This document shows, piece after piece, positions 1-10,788 of a stretch of 64,000 nt of DNA. The stretch's first letter is position 1; each line of letters opens with the position of its first letter. The position numbers and the translations under genes are program-made. The notes below the pieces were generated by a model, which ran no database searches, was not told the DNA's origin, and was given only the letters and a program-made list of their open reading frames with translations. The DNA lies in contig JBHGNT010000016.1 of assembly GCA_043228905.1 (NCBI GenBank), forward strand, positions 13,826,001 to 13,890,000. Reading direction: 5' to 3'. This stretch comes from Azolla caroliniana (taxonomy: Eukaryota > Polypodiophyta).

Positions 1-986
1 TCCTTCAATGTTGTCGGCCACCATAGTCCACTCTGCCATATTTTCCTTGCCATAGCGTCTCCGGCATAATGTCCTCCAGCCACACCGCAGTGTGCTTCGC
101 GCAATATTATTTCCTTTTCGTCGTTGCGCACTGCACGCCGCCATATGCCATCTGCGCCTTTGTGGTACAGTGTGTCCTGTAATAGACAGAAGTGTCGGCT
201 TTGAACCGCAAAGCGTTTCCTTTTGTCTCTATTCATCTCCTCCGGAGGTAAGCCTGTGCTCAGGAATTGGTGCATGTTGGTGAGCCACTTTTCTTCCTCT
301 ACGACTGAACTATCTGTTGTCGTTTCTGCTGTGAATCTAAACAGCTCTGCATCAGGAAAGTCGTCTGGTACTCCGTCACCGGTTTCGCTGGAATGCAACC
401 AGCTTAAATAGTCCGCTACCGCATGTTGTATGCCGGGTCGGTGGAATATCTCGAACTCGAATTCTTGAAATAGTAACGTCCACCGGGCCAGATTACCGGT
501 GAGTGATGCTTTGGACACCAAATAGAGGAGCGCCGAATGATCTACGTGAAAGGAAAATTTCCTTCCCAACAGATAGTGTCTAAACTTGGTGACATTGTAG
601 ATCATACCCAAGGCCTCCCTTTCCGTTGTGGAGTAATTCCGTTCCACTTGGGACAGCTTCCGGCTGGCATAATAGACTGGCTGGTACCATTTCGGTTCTG
701 TCAATTGCATCAGTGCACTCTTGATTGCGATGTTGGACGCGTCAACGAACACATGGAACTCTTTTGACCAATCCGGGGGTTGCACCACCGGCGCTTGTGA
801 CAACAGTACTTTTAGTGCCCGGTAAGCCTGGTCTTCTGTGTTCGTCCATCGGAACGGTGTCCGATGTACCGCGGCATGCAGTGGTGTAGCCAGGTCTGCC
901 AAATACCAGAGCATTCGGCTATGCCACCGAATTTGTTCTAAGAACCGGCTTAGTGCCTTTGTCGTGGCTGGTGCGGGTGCCTCCCG
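1..986 (-). pseudogene. Ty3/gypsy family-B pol fragment (RT tail, RNase H, start of integrase)
   Basis: Read on the minus strand, this matches the same part of the Ty3 B element at about 33,850-34,825: the end of reverse transcriptase (connection region ending in a WHSRM-like block), RNase H (FHVFVDAS and YSTTEREALGM blocks) and the integrase zinc-binding region near position 1-140. It runs off the left edge of the window. At about 987 the homology stops abruptly and a plus-strand fragment of another Ty3 family begins, so the two are joined head-to-head by rearrangement. No long open frame survives. It is a decayed retrotransposon fragment with no independent function; family assignment is firm, exact junction is within about 10 bases. 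Confidence 0.85.
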
Positions 987-3080
987 AAGGTCAATTTACT
1001 CTGTCGGTGATCTATACTCGGGGTACGACCAATTCTAGCTAGCCGTGGAGAGTAGGGATATCACGACGATGCGAACTCCTCTCGGTCTAGTGCGGATGTG
1101 TACCCTACCACAAGGAGGGACGAATTCGGTGGCGCATATGGTGAACACAATGAACAAGGTGCTGAGGGACTGCATCCCGGAAATCACCATGCCATTCTTG
1201 GACGACATCCCGATAAAGGGGTGTCCAGTGGAAGATGCGGACGAGACTGTCGGGCCGGATGGATGCCGGAGGTTCGTCGTGAACCACATCAACGATTGCG
1301 AGAAGGTGCTGCAGAGGCTCGAGAGAGCACGACTCACCTTCTCCGAAGAAAAATCTGCGTTCGGGCAGTTAGAGATCTTGGTGGTCGGACACCTATCCAG
1401 GTTAAACGCAAACTCTGGGGTATCATTTTGGCGGCGAAGGCCGATAAAGACTACCTGATCGGGACAGAGGTAATAATTGAGATGGACTGCCTGCCGATTC
1501 TCGGCATGGTTTCTAGATGCGTGACGCCGGACCTAGTAATGCTTAGGTGGATAACGTACATCAAGTCCCTGAATCCAAAGATATGACACATTTCTGGAAA
1601 AGACAATGCCATGGCCGACATGCTCTCAACGGCGAGGTTCGAAAACGAGGACGGCGTGGTATCGGAGGACGAGGAAGTCGGCGTAGATTTCTTCGAGGCG
1701 GCATACGTAACAACCAAAAAGGGGAGCACTCCGGTGCTTAACGAATTCGACGAGAGCAAGTATGACGGGGAGTGGCTCCAGATCGGTGGGCTCCTGAAAA
1801 CAATGACACCGGACGTGGCATGGACGAAGGAAGAGACCAACCGGATCCGGAAGAAAGCGTACCGATTCTTCCTTCGGGACGGGTACATATGGAAGCACCC
1901 GAAGAAGAGGGATGGCATCCCGCTCCGAGTGGTGGTGAAGGAGGAACAGGAGGAGTTGCTGGAGGCCTACCACGAGAGTCCCTGGGCCGGACACTGCGGA
2001 ACATGGGCCACGTTCGAGAAGCTAAAGGGGAAGTACTGGTGGCCGGGACTATACCGGGACATGCATTGGTTCGTGACAACTTGTGAAAGCTGTCAGATGC
2101 ACTCCATAGTCTGACACCGGGACGAGCTTCACCCGACCTACCCTCCGACCGTCCACTTCAAATGGATGGTGGATTTGGTGACGATGCCGATGGGGGTAGG
2201 ACGGATGCGGTATCTGGTGCTGGCTCGGGAGGATCTGACAAACCAGGTTGAAGGCCGAGAGCTGCAGAACAAAACGACCGCAGTTGTGTGCCGGTTTCTG
2301 ATCGAGGACGTGATATGTCGGTATAGGAGCGTAGGAAAGATCGTGGCTGACCGCCGAGAGTTGGACGCGCAAGAGGTTGAAGAGTTGTTTGACCGACTAG
2401 GGGTCAAACTCTCGCTAACCACAACGTACAATCCGGAGGCTAATGGGAAGGTGGAGCGCGGACACAAGCCGATTGTCAAAGAGCTAGTACGGGCCGCGAC
2501 TGCTACCTTATGCCTTGTGGGCGGACCAAACTACGCATAGTTCGGTAACCGGGTTCATGCCGGCAGAGCTTATGTACGGACAGAAGCCGATCATGCCAAC
2601 AGAGCGAACCATCTCTTCATGGGTCACGGTGGACTGGAGAATGAGATGAGCCAGGAGGAGCTGCTAGCAGCACGGATTCGACAACTCGAGCGAAGGCCGG
2701 AGGACGTGGAATGAGCCGCGGAAAAGCTTCGGTTGGTAAGGTTGAAGAACAAAGGGCGGTTTGACCAGACTCACCGACTGCGACCGAAGAAAATTGAGGA
2801 AGGCGACTGGGTCCTAGTGTATGACAGCAGCCTCGACAACCAGCACAGGGCAACGCGGAAGTTTGCAAGGAGGTGGTTCGGGCCTTACGTGGTGACAGGT
2901 GCCAACAACAACGGGACCTACCATCTTGCGGAGCTCGACGGTATGAGGATGGCAATACCGATAGCGGTGAAGAGGGTTAAAGCTTTTAAGAAACGACACG
3001 AGTGCAAGCCAGATCTAGAAAGCATGGACGGCGACGACGGGCAATCCGAGGCGGATGACGATCCGGAAGACGAGGAGTAA
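987..3080 (+). pseudogene. Ty3/gypsy family-A' pol 3' half (RT, RNase H, integrase)
   Basis: A broken copy of the pol gene seen intact at 12,607-16,107. In order: RT palm (SIYSVGDLYSGYDQF, LPQGGTNSVAHM, then FLDD at about 1198-1209), an internal deletion at about 1395-1405 joining the post-RT block directly to RNase H (ELWGI-like to DYLIG, then EMDCLPILGM), the integrase zinc region (HESPWAGH near 1970, CESCQMH near 2090), the integrase core (FKWMVDL near 2158, IVADRRELDA near 2340, NPEANGKVERG near 2433) and the C-terminal region ending in TAA at 3078-3080. In-frame stops occur near 1036, 1585 and 2112; the last follows HSIV where the intact copy has an R codon. It ends in a normal polypurine tract (3141-3155) next to its 3' LTR, so it is the 3' half of an older A-family element. 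Confidence 0.85.
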
Positions 3081-3558
3081 AGCATGGACCGGTTTTCTCC
3101 AGCAAGAGCCCAATTTTGGCGCATACCAGTGGATGCGCGGTTAGGTGGGGGCGGATGTCGTGAAGAAAACCGTCCCTAGGAGGAAACCGAGTTTAGCATG
3201 TGTAGACTGGCCCTTATACGCAAGCACACTTTTCGTTGTATGGTAAGTAGGTAGGTACAAATCGGCTGACGTGAAATCCTAGGTAGCACGCATTCAATAG
3301 GGAGAGAATCGAGGTGTATCTCTGTCTGAAAGGATAGAGAATTAATGTGACGTAACGGATGATAACGGGCTCCCTCCTTGGGCTATAAAAGAGAGGGAGA
3401 GGAATGGAAAAGGTATCTCGCGTTAGAGAGGACGAAGTGCTGCCGGACTGGGACCGAGCCCTTCTCCTCTGCCACTCTCCATAGCCATTTTGCGCAGGTT
3501 TTTGGGAGGCTAACTCTGCTCCGTGGAACGCTCGTGTGCTTCCGGCAGAGCCTCCATC

Positions 3559-3985
3559 TGTCAGGAATAGTACTAAAACAGAGATGGAATTAGTACTAAG
3601 AAGAGTAGTACTATTAGTACTAAGAAGACAAGACTGCGTAAGATTCCCGAGAGAGAGGAAGTGAGAAGAGGAGAGAGAGAGAAATAGGATGATGACAGCA
3701 GCTCTTATATTATATGAAAAATAAGTACAAATCGGCTAAGAGGCTTAAGACTGGTGTTGAACCAATTTGGTTCAACATAATGCTTAGTGCCTTCTTTTAT
3801 AGTGTTCTCAGGAATAATCCTGAAGCTTCTAGAATGTTCCAGAGAAATCTGGAATATACATTACTTTCTTATAATAAAACATAAATGAAAATAATATTCT
3901 ATGAATTACAATAGATGGTGAGATGGTTAAGAGCTCGACCCATATACCATAAGGTCATGGGTTCGAGTCTTGCCATCTCATGACA
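3559..3985 (-). repeat. Chromovirus-type solo LTR (427 bp, TSD CCATC)
   Basis: A single LTR without internal sequence, bounded by TG at 3559 and CA at 3985 and flanked by a perfect 5-bp duplication CCATC (3554-3558 and 3986-3990). It shares the layout of the LTRs at 7897-8382 and 21,425-21,891: a GTTGAACC..GGTTCAAC palindrome, a TATA box read leftwards, a heat-shock-element-like block and a tRNA-like module near its TGTCATGA start. A full insertion followed by LTR-LTR recombination is the usual origin of such a structure. Confidence 0.85.
3795..3854 (-). promoter_or_regulatory. Heat-shock-element-like block and TATA box in solo LTR
   Basis: On the minus strand a CTATAAAA box (3795-3802) lies about 25 bases downstream of TTC-nn-GAA-nn-TTC-nn-GAG (3827-3844 as read on the plus strand), the alternating nGAAnnTTCn array bound by heat-shock factors. 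Three units match perfectly and a fourth partly; another GAA follows at 3852-3854. The spacing and orientation fit the U3 promoter of this LTR. Function is inferred. Confidence 0.6.
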
Positions 3986-4088
3986 CCATCTCGCTCTTCT
4001 GTGTGTGAGTGAACAAGCATCGGTGTTCGCCTTGCTGGGCTGTTAGTTGTAACCGTCTTGATATATATATATATTTATATACATACGT

Positions 4089-4573
4089 TGTTATTGGTTT
4101 TAGGATTAGGGTTAATGATGATAATGATAAATATAGGAATAGGGTTAACAATCATGGTAGATTGATAATGTATGTGTGATGATGATGGTGAGAGATCATG
4201 AAGAACAAGACAACCATTGAGGGGTGGGGGGTGGTGCCTAGAATGGCTCCACCCCCCTCCCAAGGGGGTTCAACGTAAGGGGAGAGAGAGAGAGAGAGAG
4301 AGAAATGGTTATTCATGTTTCATTCATTCCCCATAAGGGGTTAAATAGTACAAGAGGGGGTAGATACATAGGGGTGTAAGCCCCCTCGAGCATTTATATT
4401 GGACACTCAATCACACCTCCTCGTATCCATCCACATGCACACACGTGTGCATGTGTTCACATACGTATAGACTCACAATTACATTTATGCCCCCTACACA
4501 TACACAACATCATGATAACATTCGACCCTCGCTCATCACACTTGACTCTCCGTACATCTCATACGGGGTAACA
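4089..4573 (-). repeat. 3' LTR of the non-autonomous element
   Basis: 485 bp, TG...CA, identical by eye to 6771-7255. It contains a (GA)n run at 4282-4302 and short telomere-like TTAGGGTT words near its start that are too few to be telomeric. Confidence 0.9.
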
Positions 4574-6770
4574 CAATATGGCACGCCCATGGGAAAGTGC
4601 CTTGATGATGATATTTCTTCGACCGGAACTTCCATCGGTCCTTTCAACGATCGAATCCCTCGATCGGAATGCTTGACTCAAACATCTTTGTCGGTTAGCA
4701 AATCGTCCACGACACAAACATTCTCGTTCTGTCGGCTTACGAACTTCATCATGGGTCCAAAAGCACGTTGTGTGTATGTGTGTTCTTCCTTTAATTTTGT
4801 GTGAGTTGTCGTTGTTGATCACATCCATTTCTCTAGGTGGATGAGTTTTTACAATTTCGTCGATGCCCTCAAGTTTATGAAATTTTAGGTTGTTACCCTT
4901 TGTTTTTGAAATATTATCAAATACCCTCATGTTTTAAAATTATGTTCCATACCCCTATCATTCTCTCTTGCCCTTTCTCTATTTTTCTTCCCGTCCTATC
5001 TTCTGCTTCAATTTCGTCTTTATCCATTCTTGTCTTCTTGTTTTTGTAATGCTCCGACTTCGTCTTTATCTCTAGGTTATTGTTGTGGTCCGTTATTACA
5101 CTCTCTCTTGTGCGTATCCCTCATCTCTTTCTACTTCTTTCTGCTTTCGTTTCCCGCTTCTCTTCTTCTTTTCTCTGTCTATTTTTCTTCTTCTTCTATA
5201 CCCCTCTTCTTTCCTTCTTGTGTTCCATTTTCCTCCTCTCTCTTTCTTCTTCTATCTCTGTTTCTTCCACTTCGTCCTTGTTCTGTTTTTGCGTTTCGGG
5301 GTAGGGAGGAAACGCGACCTTCACTCTCCCTTTGCTTGCACGTCATCTCCTTCTTTGTGCTGTCGTCGTTGTTTCCGTCCTTCTATATTCATTGTTGTCG
5401 CTTCTGTGGCCGTTGCTATTCATCGTCCCGGCACCTTTCATCTCTGTGTCGGTCATCACCATCTCCCTTTCTCGTCGTCGCTAGGCCTATCCGGCAAGTC
5501 TCCAGTCGGCTACCTGTTTTGGCCGAGATTCGTCGCATGACCACTCTATTCACTCGTCAATATTTGGCCATCTATCCGGCCGTTCTTCCGGCCTCCGTTT
5601 TGGCCGCGGTTCGGCTATGTCTAGCCGTTGTTGTCTATCAGTTGTCAGTTGGTTGCCGTCTTTGTCTTCGGCCCTTCTGGTCGTGTCTTTTCGGCCGGCT
5701 CTACAACCATTCGATGTTTGCTATTCCGGCCATCGTCCGTCGCTTTGTCCAGCGTGTCCATCGATTCCAGTCCTCCTCCCGCCGTCTATCCGGTCTTCGG
5801 CTATCTGATGCTTGTCCATCCCGTCCGCTCGTCTGTCCGGTTCGTCCAGCCAATTCTGCCATTGTTTGGCATCGTCATTCGTCTGACCGCTTTTACTCGG
5901 TCGTTTGTTGTCCAACCATCTTCGTCGCCAATTTTTCGCCACCGCCGCTGATTATTTGCCGCCACTCCTGTTGTTGTTCAGCTATTGTCCCAGCCATTTG
6001 TCTGTTGTCTTCCGGTCGTGCTTCCGGTCCGTCGTCCTGGTCGCCTGTCTGCATCCGGTTATTCCGACCAGTTTCCGGCCCTTCCGACCGCTCTCCAACC
6101 GCGCAAACTGTTGCCCGGTTGCTCTTCAGCCGTTGTTTGGCCGTTATTCGGCCATTCCGACCTCTCTACGGTCGCTCCGACTGTTGTCCGGCCACTTAGA
6201 CACTTTGGCTGCTATCCAGTCACTCCGGCCACTCTTGCCCGTTGTCCCGCCATTCCGGCGAGTTCTGCCCATTTGGTTGTACTTCTGGTTCCTTGTTCCG
6301 GGCCATTTGACTAGTCGTGTCTTTCCGCGTCGGTTTGTATTTCTTTCGCTTTCTTAATTGCCTTCTCCATCTTTGTTCCAACAATTCCCTTTGGTCCAAT
6401 CGGTTGCTTTCTGGCCATGTGTGTCCGGTCATATGTGGATAGAAATGCACTCTCGCATCTTTGGAAGATACAACATGTGGTGGTTGGGTCTCGCATAGAT
6501 CATAGGCTTTATTTCTCCCTTGCTTTTTTCTTCTTTCTTTGCGATCAGATCCAAGCCAAAAAGACCAATCACATGTCAAACAAAATACACTTGTATAGAC
6601 ATTAATTTGTATCAGAATCATGGCACTGATAATCAATCTGTCATTTCTTGCTTCTCATGCACATCATGGTCGCCATTTTTTGCATATTTCGTCGTCGTTG
6701 TCTCTGCCACGTATTAGCCTTTTTCGACTTCGTCTCGAAAGGGGGGTCGCCTTAGTGGTCGCCAAAATAG

Positions 6771-7255
6771 TGTTATTGGTTTTAGGATTAGGGTTAATGA
6801 TGATAATGATAAATATAGGAATAGGGTTAACAATCATGGTAGATTGATAATGTATGTGTGATGATGATGGTGAGAGATCATGAAGAACAAGACAACCATT
6901 GAGGGGTGGGGGGTGGTGCCTAGAATGGCTCCACCCCCCTCCCAAGGGGGTTCAACGTAAGGGGAGAGAGAGAGAGAGAGAGAGAAATGGTTATTCATGT
7001 TTCATTCATTCCCCATAAGGGGTTAAATAGTACAAGAGGGGGTAGATACATAGGGGTGTAAGCCCCCTCGAGCATTTATATTGGACACTCAATCACACCT
7101 CCTCGTATCCATCCACATGCACACACGTGTGCATGTGTTCACATACGTATAGACTCACAATTACATTTATGCCCCCTACACATACACAACATCATGATAA
7201 CATTCGACCCTCGCTCATCACACTTGACTCTCCGTACATCTCATACGGGGTAACA
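6771..7255 (-). repeat. 5' LTR of the non-autonomous element
   Basis: 485 bp, the second identical copy. The sequence just left of it (GGTCGCCAAAATAG, 6757-6770) equals the bases beside the 5' LTR of Ty3 B at 38,607-38,620, which places the primer-binding side here. Confidence 0.9.
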
Positions 7256-7450
7256 TACGTGTTCATATACTCAGACTTCTAGTCGTCTCGTTTTGTTGTG
7301 TTGTTGGACTGTGATTCCTGCGTGCTCCCGTGTCTGTGCGTGTGCAAGTGCGTCCGTTGCCTTTCCGTTCTCCTCCTTCTCAGCTATTTCTCGGTCCAAG
7401 ACCCCAGTGGTCCCGCCTCGTTCTCCACGCACACGCGTAACAACGCGACA

Positions 7451-7896
7451 TCGTGTTGGGGATCGTGTATGGCTTCTCCAACGCAACATCAAGACTAGTC
7501 ATCCTTGCGGTAAATTGGATTACCAACGTTTTGGTTCATACATGATCACTAGTAAGATTAGTGATGTTGCATTTTGTCTTGGCTTCCCTCCTCACATGCA
7601 TCTTCATCCGGTGTTTCATGTATCCCTTTTGTAACCTTATGCCACAAGTTCAATTCAGGGTCGTCTTATAACTCCCCCACCACCTGTTGAGTTCTTGGAA
7701 GGACCCGAATTTGAGGTCGCTGCCATTCTCGATTAGGTAGGCTATACCCCCAATGATCGAACTTGGGAACCTGCAACAAATCTTTCCAATGCCACAGACA
7801 TGGTCACCACATTTCATCGCAACTATCCCCATAAACAAGGTCCTACTACAAGGAGCCCTACGACCCATAAGACGTGTCGTCGAAGAAGGGGGATAG
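7451..7896 (+). pseudogene. Chromovirus integrase C-terminus and chromodomain remnant
   Basis: Plus-strand codons give the GDRVWLLQ, KLDYQRFG and HPVFHVSLL blocks of a Ty3 integrase C-terminal region, then PPPPVEFLEGPEFEVAAI and, after a deletion, GYTPNDRTWEP of a chromodomain, matching the better copy at 21,884-23,431. Frames are broken around 7640 and 7735. A polypurine tract (GAAGAAGGGGGATAG, 7882-7896) abuts the LTR at 7897. The left edge is an abrupt junction with the A' LTR at 7450. Confidence 0.8.
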
Positions 7897-8382
7897 TGTC
7901 ATGATAACACTCACATCATTCCTCGAAGAAGGGATGATGACACTCACGTCATGCCTCGAAAGGATTTGAACCCACAACCTTGTTATACACATGTCAAATC
8001 CTTAACCATTGTGTGTATGGTTTTTAGAATATTTAATCTAGTATCATAAGATATTCTATATTACTTTATATTCTAGAATGTCCTAGAGTGTTCTATATGC
8101 TAGAACCTTCTAGACCTTCTAGACTACTAGATTACTCTATATTCTAGAATGTCCTAGAATATTCTAGAGTAATCTATATTACTCTATAGGGACTTATAAA
8201 TAGGGATCTATCAATCCTTTAAAAACCAAATTGGTTCAACGCCATCGTATAGCGCTCCATACTGTCTACTCTTTGTACTCCATCTAATATTGCAATACAA
8301 TACTTTCTTAACAATTCTCTCTTTCTATCTTAACATTATAACTCTTTTCCTCTGTCTCTCTCTCTTTCTCTTTGTCTTGACA
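7897..8382 (+). repeat. Chromovirus 3' LTR
   Basis: Starts TGTCATGATAACAC right after the polypurine tract and ends TTGTCTTGACA, matching in reverse orientation the LTR at 21,425-21,891. The 5' partner is missing. It carries the heat-shock-like/TATA block at 8035-8202 and, in antisense, a tRNA-like module (GGTTCAAATCC at 7962-7972 and TGGTTAAGG at 8000-8008). Confidence 0.85.
8035..8202 (+). promoter_or_regulatory. Heat-shock-element-like array and TATA box in chromovirus LTR
   Basis: A stretch of repeated TTCTAGAA / GAATATTCTAG words, many fitting nGAAnnTTCn (for example GAACCTTCTAGACCTTC near 8103 and GAATATTCTAGAG near 8157), lies immediately upstream of TATAAATA at 8195-8202. The arrangement recurs in the sister LTRs. 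Heat responsiveness is inferred from motif identity only. Confidence 0.55.
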
Positions 8383-8392
8383 GTCAACACCA

Positions 8393-9575
8393 AATTAATC
8401 TACACAAAGATGCAAAGCCAGTCCACCAACGAAGGTATCATCTGAATCCTAACTATGCAATTAAAGTAAAAGAAGAAATAGATAAACTGCTTAAGGTCGG
8501 GTTCATTCGTCCCGTAAAAAAGGCTACATGGCTGAGTCCGATCGTGGTTGTGCCTAAGAAAAATGGCAAAATTCGGGTGTGTGTCGACTATCGGAAACTT
8601 AATGCAGCAACAGTAACGGATGCGTTTCCATTACCGTTTACAGATGGAGTATTGGATGCAGTAGCCGGTCATGAAATGTACAGTTTCCTGGATGGCTTTA
8701 GTGGATATAATCAAATAAGAATGCACCCGGATGATCAAGAAAAGACAGTCTTTGTCACCAAATGGGGAGTATTTGTGGCGATCGTAATGATGTTCGGGTA
8801 AAAAAGTGCTCTAGGCACATTTAAAAGAATAATACAGGAAATTTTTGGTGATTACATTCAAGCATTCATGCAAGTTTTCCTGGACGATTTTGCTCTCTAC
8901 AGTTGGAAGATGGGACACTTTGAACATTTACGATTATGTTTGGAACGTTGTCGGCAAGGTCGGCTCAGCTTGAATCCGGCTAAATGCGCGTTCGGGGTTA
9001 CCAGTGGAGCATTACTAGGGCACATTGTCAATCAAGAAGGAATTGCAATTGACCCAAACCAGGTCAAGGCGATATTAGATGCACCGGCACCAACGAATGT
9101 TAAGTCGATTTTTAGGGCAAATAAGATGGCATAGTTAGATGATCAGATATCTTGCTGATGTTGCAATTCCACTGCATACAACAGTACATAAAATGCCTTT
9201 CCAATGGACGATTGTGGAACAAGATGCATACGAATGTCTAAAGAAAATGTTCTCTAGAGTTCTGGTTGTCCAACCGCCTGATTGGAACAAACCATTTCAT
9301 GTGTTTGTCGATGCATCCGATGTAGCAATCGGAAGCACACTCTTGTAGTTATCCGAACCCAACTGGTACAGACTAGTATACTACACTAGTCGGAAATTGT
9401 CCAGAACAGAGAGGAATTATTCAACAGAAAGGGAAGCTTTGGGAATGTCCTATAGTATCAACAAATTTCAACACTACCTTCTGGGAAAAAAATTTACATT
9501 CCATGTTGATCATTCTGCTTTACTATATTTGGTGTCCAAGCAAGAAGTAACGGGCAAATTAGCACGTACCCTGAA
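8393..9575 (+). pseudogene. Ty3/gypsy family-B RT-RNase H fragment
   Basis: Plus-strand sequence equivalent to about 35,510-34,330 of the Ty3 B element: the pre-RT DAKPV..RRYHLNPNY block, RT core (VVPKKNGKIRVCVDYRKLN, FLDGFSGYNQIRM, FLDDFALYS at about 8878-8904) and RNase H (FHVFVDASDVAIGS, YSTEREALGMSYS). Stops or frameshifts occur near 8801, 9133 and 9348. The TGG codon at 8528-8530 (ATWLSP) is intact here but is a TAG in the Ty3 B element itself, which helps read that stop as a later mutation. Confidence 0.85.
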
Positions 9576-10070
9576 GAACTGAGGGAAGGTCGTGTTACCA
9601 TAGTCAGTAACACATTGAACTTGCCCCTCTTGTATGGTCCTTAACAAGTTGCATATGTGAAATAAAAAATGTATCTTGTTCGACGTATTAAGTGACAAAT
9701 ACGAATGACACAATCCCCTCAAGTTTTTTCCTTTCCAAATCTCGAAAGACAAAGATTCCCACAACATGGTTTTCTTGTATCAAACGCAATTTGACAATCT
9801 GAACACAAAAAATTATATCTTTTGACACTCCCTTAGTTCTTTAGGATTTCTTCTAAAATTATATCTTTTGACACTCAGGATTTCTTCTAAAATTAAGAGG
9901 TTGGTTAACGCAATCCTCATTCGTTGCTGAATCAATCATTTCACTATTTGCAACAACTTTACTCTTTTGGATATCATTGTTTGACTTAAACTATGTTGTG
10001 AAGGATTCCAGCCATTGTCTTTATGTACAAACATGTAGAAAATATCATACTATTAGTTGACTATTGAGCA
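9576..10070 (-). pseudogene. Fragment related to the 5' part of the DUF7869-like gene
   Basis: Minus-strand words such as SYLSLN, NKIHFLFHICNLL and the adjoining AT-rich sequence parallel 46,230-46,500, upstream of the DUF7869-like gene at 44,950-46,728 (YLSLNGDEQDTFLIANMQLV in that copy). Both copies share the phrases acaaaaaattata and ttgacactc. No open frame remains. It is wedged between Ty3 B debris and an LTR, and is a small, old transposon fragment; homology by eye is clear but short. Confidence 0.55.
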
Positions 10071-10788
10071 ACACCAGGTAGAAGTGATTTGGATGGGTAC
10101 TTTAATGTCCCACACGTATAGAGAGGAATTAGAAGATATCATGTTAGAGAATCGAGGAGAGAATCAAGGATAGGAAGCGGCTATCTTAATAGCCTGATGT
10201 AACGACTTCTCCCCGGGTTTGAGCTATAAAAGGAGGGAGAGAAGGATGTTGAAGGGAGCCAACATTTTTGGAGAATGAAGTGGTGTAGTTTTGAGTTCCG
10301 AGTTTTGTCATTCCCTCAATTTTTGTTCCGTGCTGGTTTTCAGGAAGGAGGTGAAGGCCTCTGCTCTCGTAGGAAGCACGTGTGCTCCCAACCAGAGGCC
10401 CATCATCCCGTGTAGTGTGTGCGTAAAGAGATCGAGGCGCCTTCGTAGGCCGCGCTCTGATGTAATCTTTTCTGTTTCTTTGTGAATCATTAGTTTTGCT
10501 GAGTCTCTTCATGTGTTTGGGCATCCCTATGTTCTTATCTCTATTCTATTCCTATATGAGTGTGTGTTTCCGAGGGTGTGAACCCGTGAGCTCAACGCTA
10601 CTATCTAACAACCGGTCCAGAACAGTATACATCTTTGGGCCCGTGCGCTCACCGTCCGGCATCTATTGATTGATCTAGATCGGATACGTGTCCGGAAACT
10701 GATCCAACGAAGTTGTCTGGAAATGATTAGGATAGCCATTCTTCTCTTATTAGCTCCTTGGTCCAAGACCCTAGTGGTTCCGCCCCGT
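10071..10788 (+). repeat. 5' LTR (main part) of an old A''-family element
   Basis: Non-coding sequence with a TATA box (GAGCTATAAAAGGAG, about 10,209-10,223) and a 3' part resembling the LTR ending at 7450 (GTCCAAGACCC-AGTGGT-CCGCC). It continues after the inserted element A as 20,061-20,089, ending ACGACA, followed by TATTTGGTGAACCCG, the same arrangement as element A's own LTR end and primer-site position. The left edge is not clear. It is the 5' LTR of the element whose gag lies at 20,090-21,420. Confidence 0.65.

Larger units (their letters stand above)
4089..7255 (-). mobile_element. Non-autonomous LTR retrotransposon (LARD-like), identical LTRs, TSD TACGT
   Basis: Two 485-bp LTRs (4089-4573 and 6771-7255) appear base-for-base identical, begin TGTTATTGG, end GGGTAACA and are flanked by the perfect duplication TACGT (4084-4088, 7256-7260). 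The 2.2-kb interior (4574-6770) encodes no recognisable gag, protease, RT or integrase. It consists of pyrimidine-rich sequence (about 4950-5300), then an imperfect array rich in CGGCC/CCGGC and TTCCGGCC words (about 5510-6290). Long open frames there are low-complexity and unconvincing. Orientation is minus, judged from sequence beside the right LTR (TGGCGACCAC on the minus strand) that matches the primer-site position of Ty3 B, and from the hairpin beside the left LTR, also shared with Ty3 B. It was probably mobilised by B-type enzymes. Identical LTRs imply very recent insertion. Confidence 0.9.
3156..7450 (+). repeat. 3' LTR of the A' element, interrupted by two later insertions
   Basis: The LTR begins TGTCGTGAAG just after the tract TTAGGTGGGGGCGGA and ends in CGCGACA at 7450. 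Its own sequence is 3156-3558, 3991-4088 and 7261-7450, about 690 bp once the solo LTR (3559-3985) and the non-autonomous element (4089-7255) and their target duplications are removed. A TATA box (GGCTATAAAAGAG) lies near 3381-3393. The 3' end resembles the LTR end of element A and the 5' LTR pieces at 10,071-10,788. The boundaries rest on TG/CA ends, the polypurine tract and the duplications of the two insertions. Confidence 0.75.

Noticed and set aside
3916-3985. Possible tRNA gene
   Set aside because: A- and B-box-like words are present, but box spacing is short, the acceptor stem pairs poorly and it lies within an LTR; recorded only as a tRNA-like module.
4093-4150. Telomere-like TTAGGGTT words (also 6775-6835)
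   Set aside because: Only two or three imperfect units inside an LTR; not a telomeric array.
5030-6199. 389-codon plus-strand open frame inside the non-autonomous element
   Set aside because: Composition is Ser/Phe/Leu then Pro/Arg/Cys-rich and follows pyrimidine-rich and GGCC-rich repeats; no motif, and neighbouring frames are similarly open. Treated as chance.
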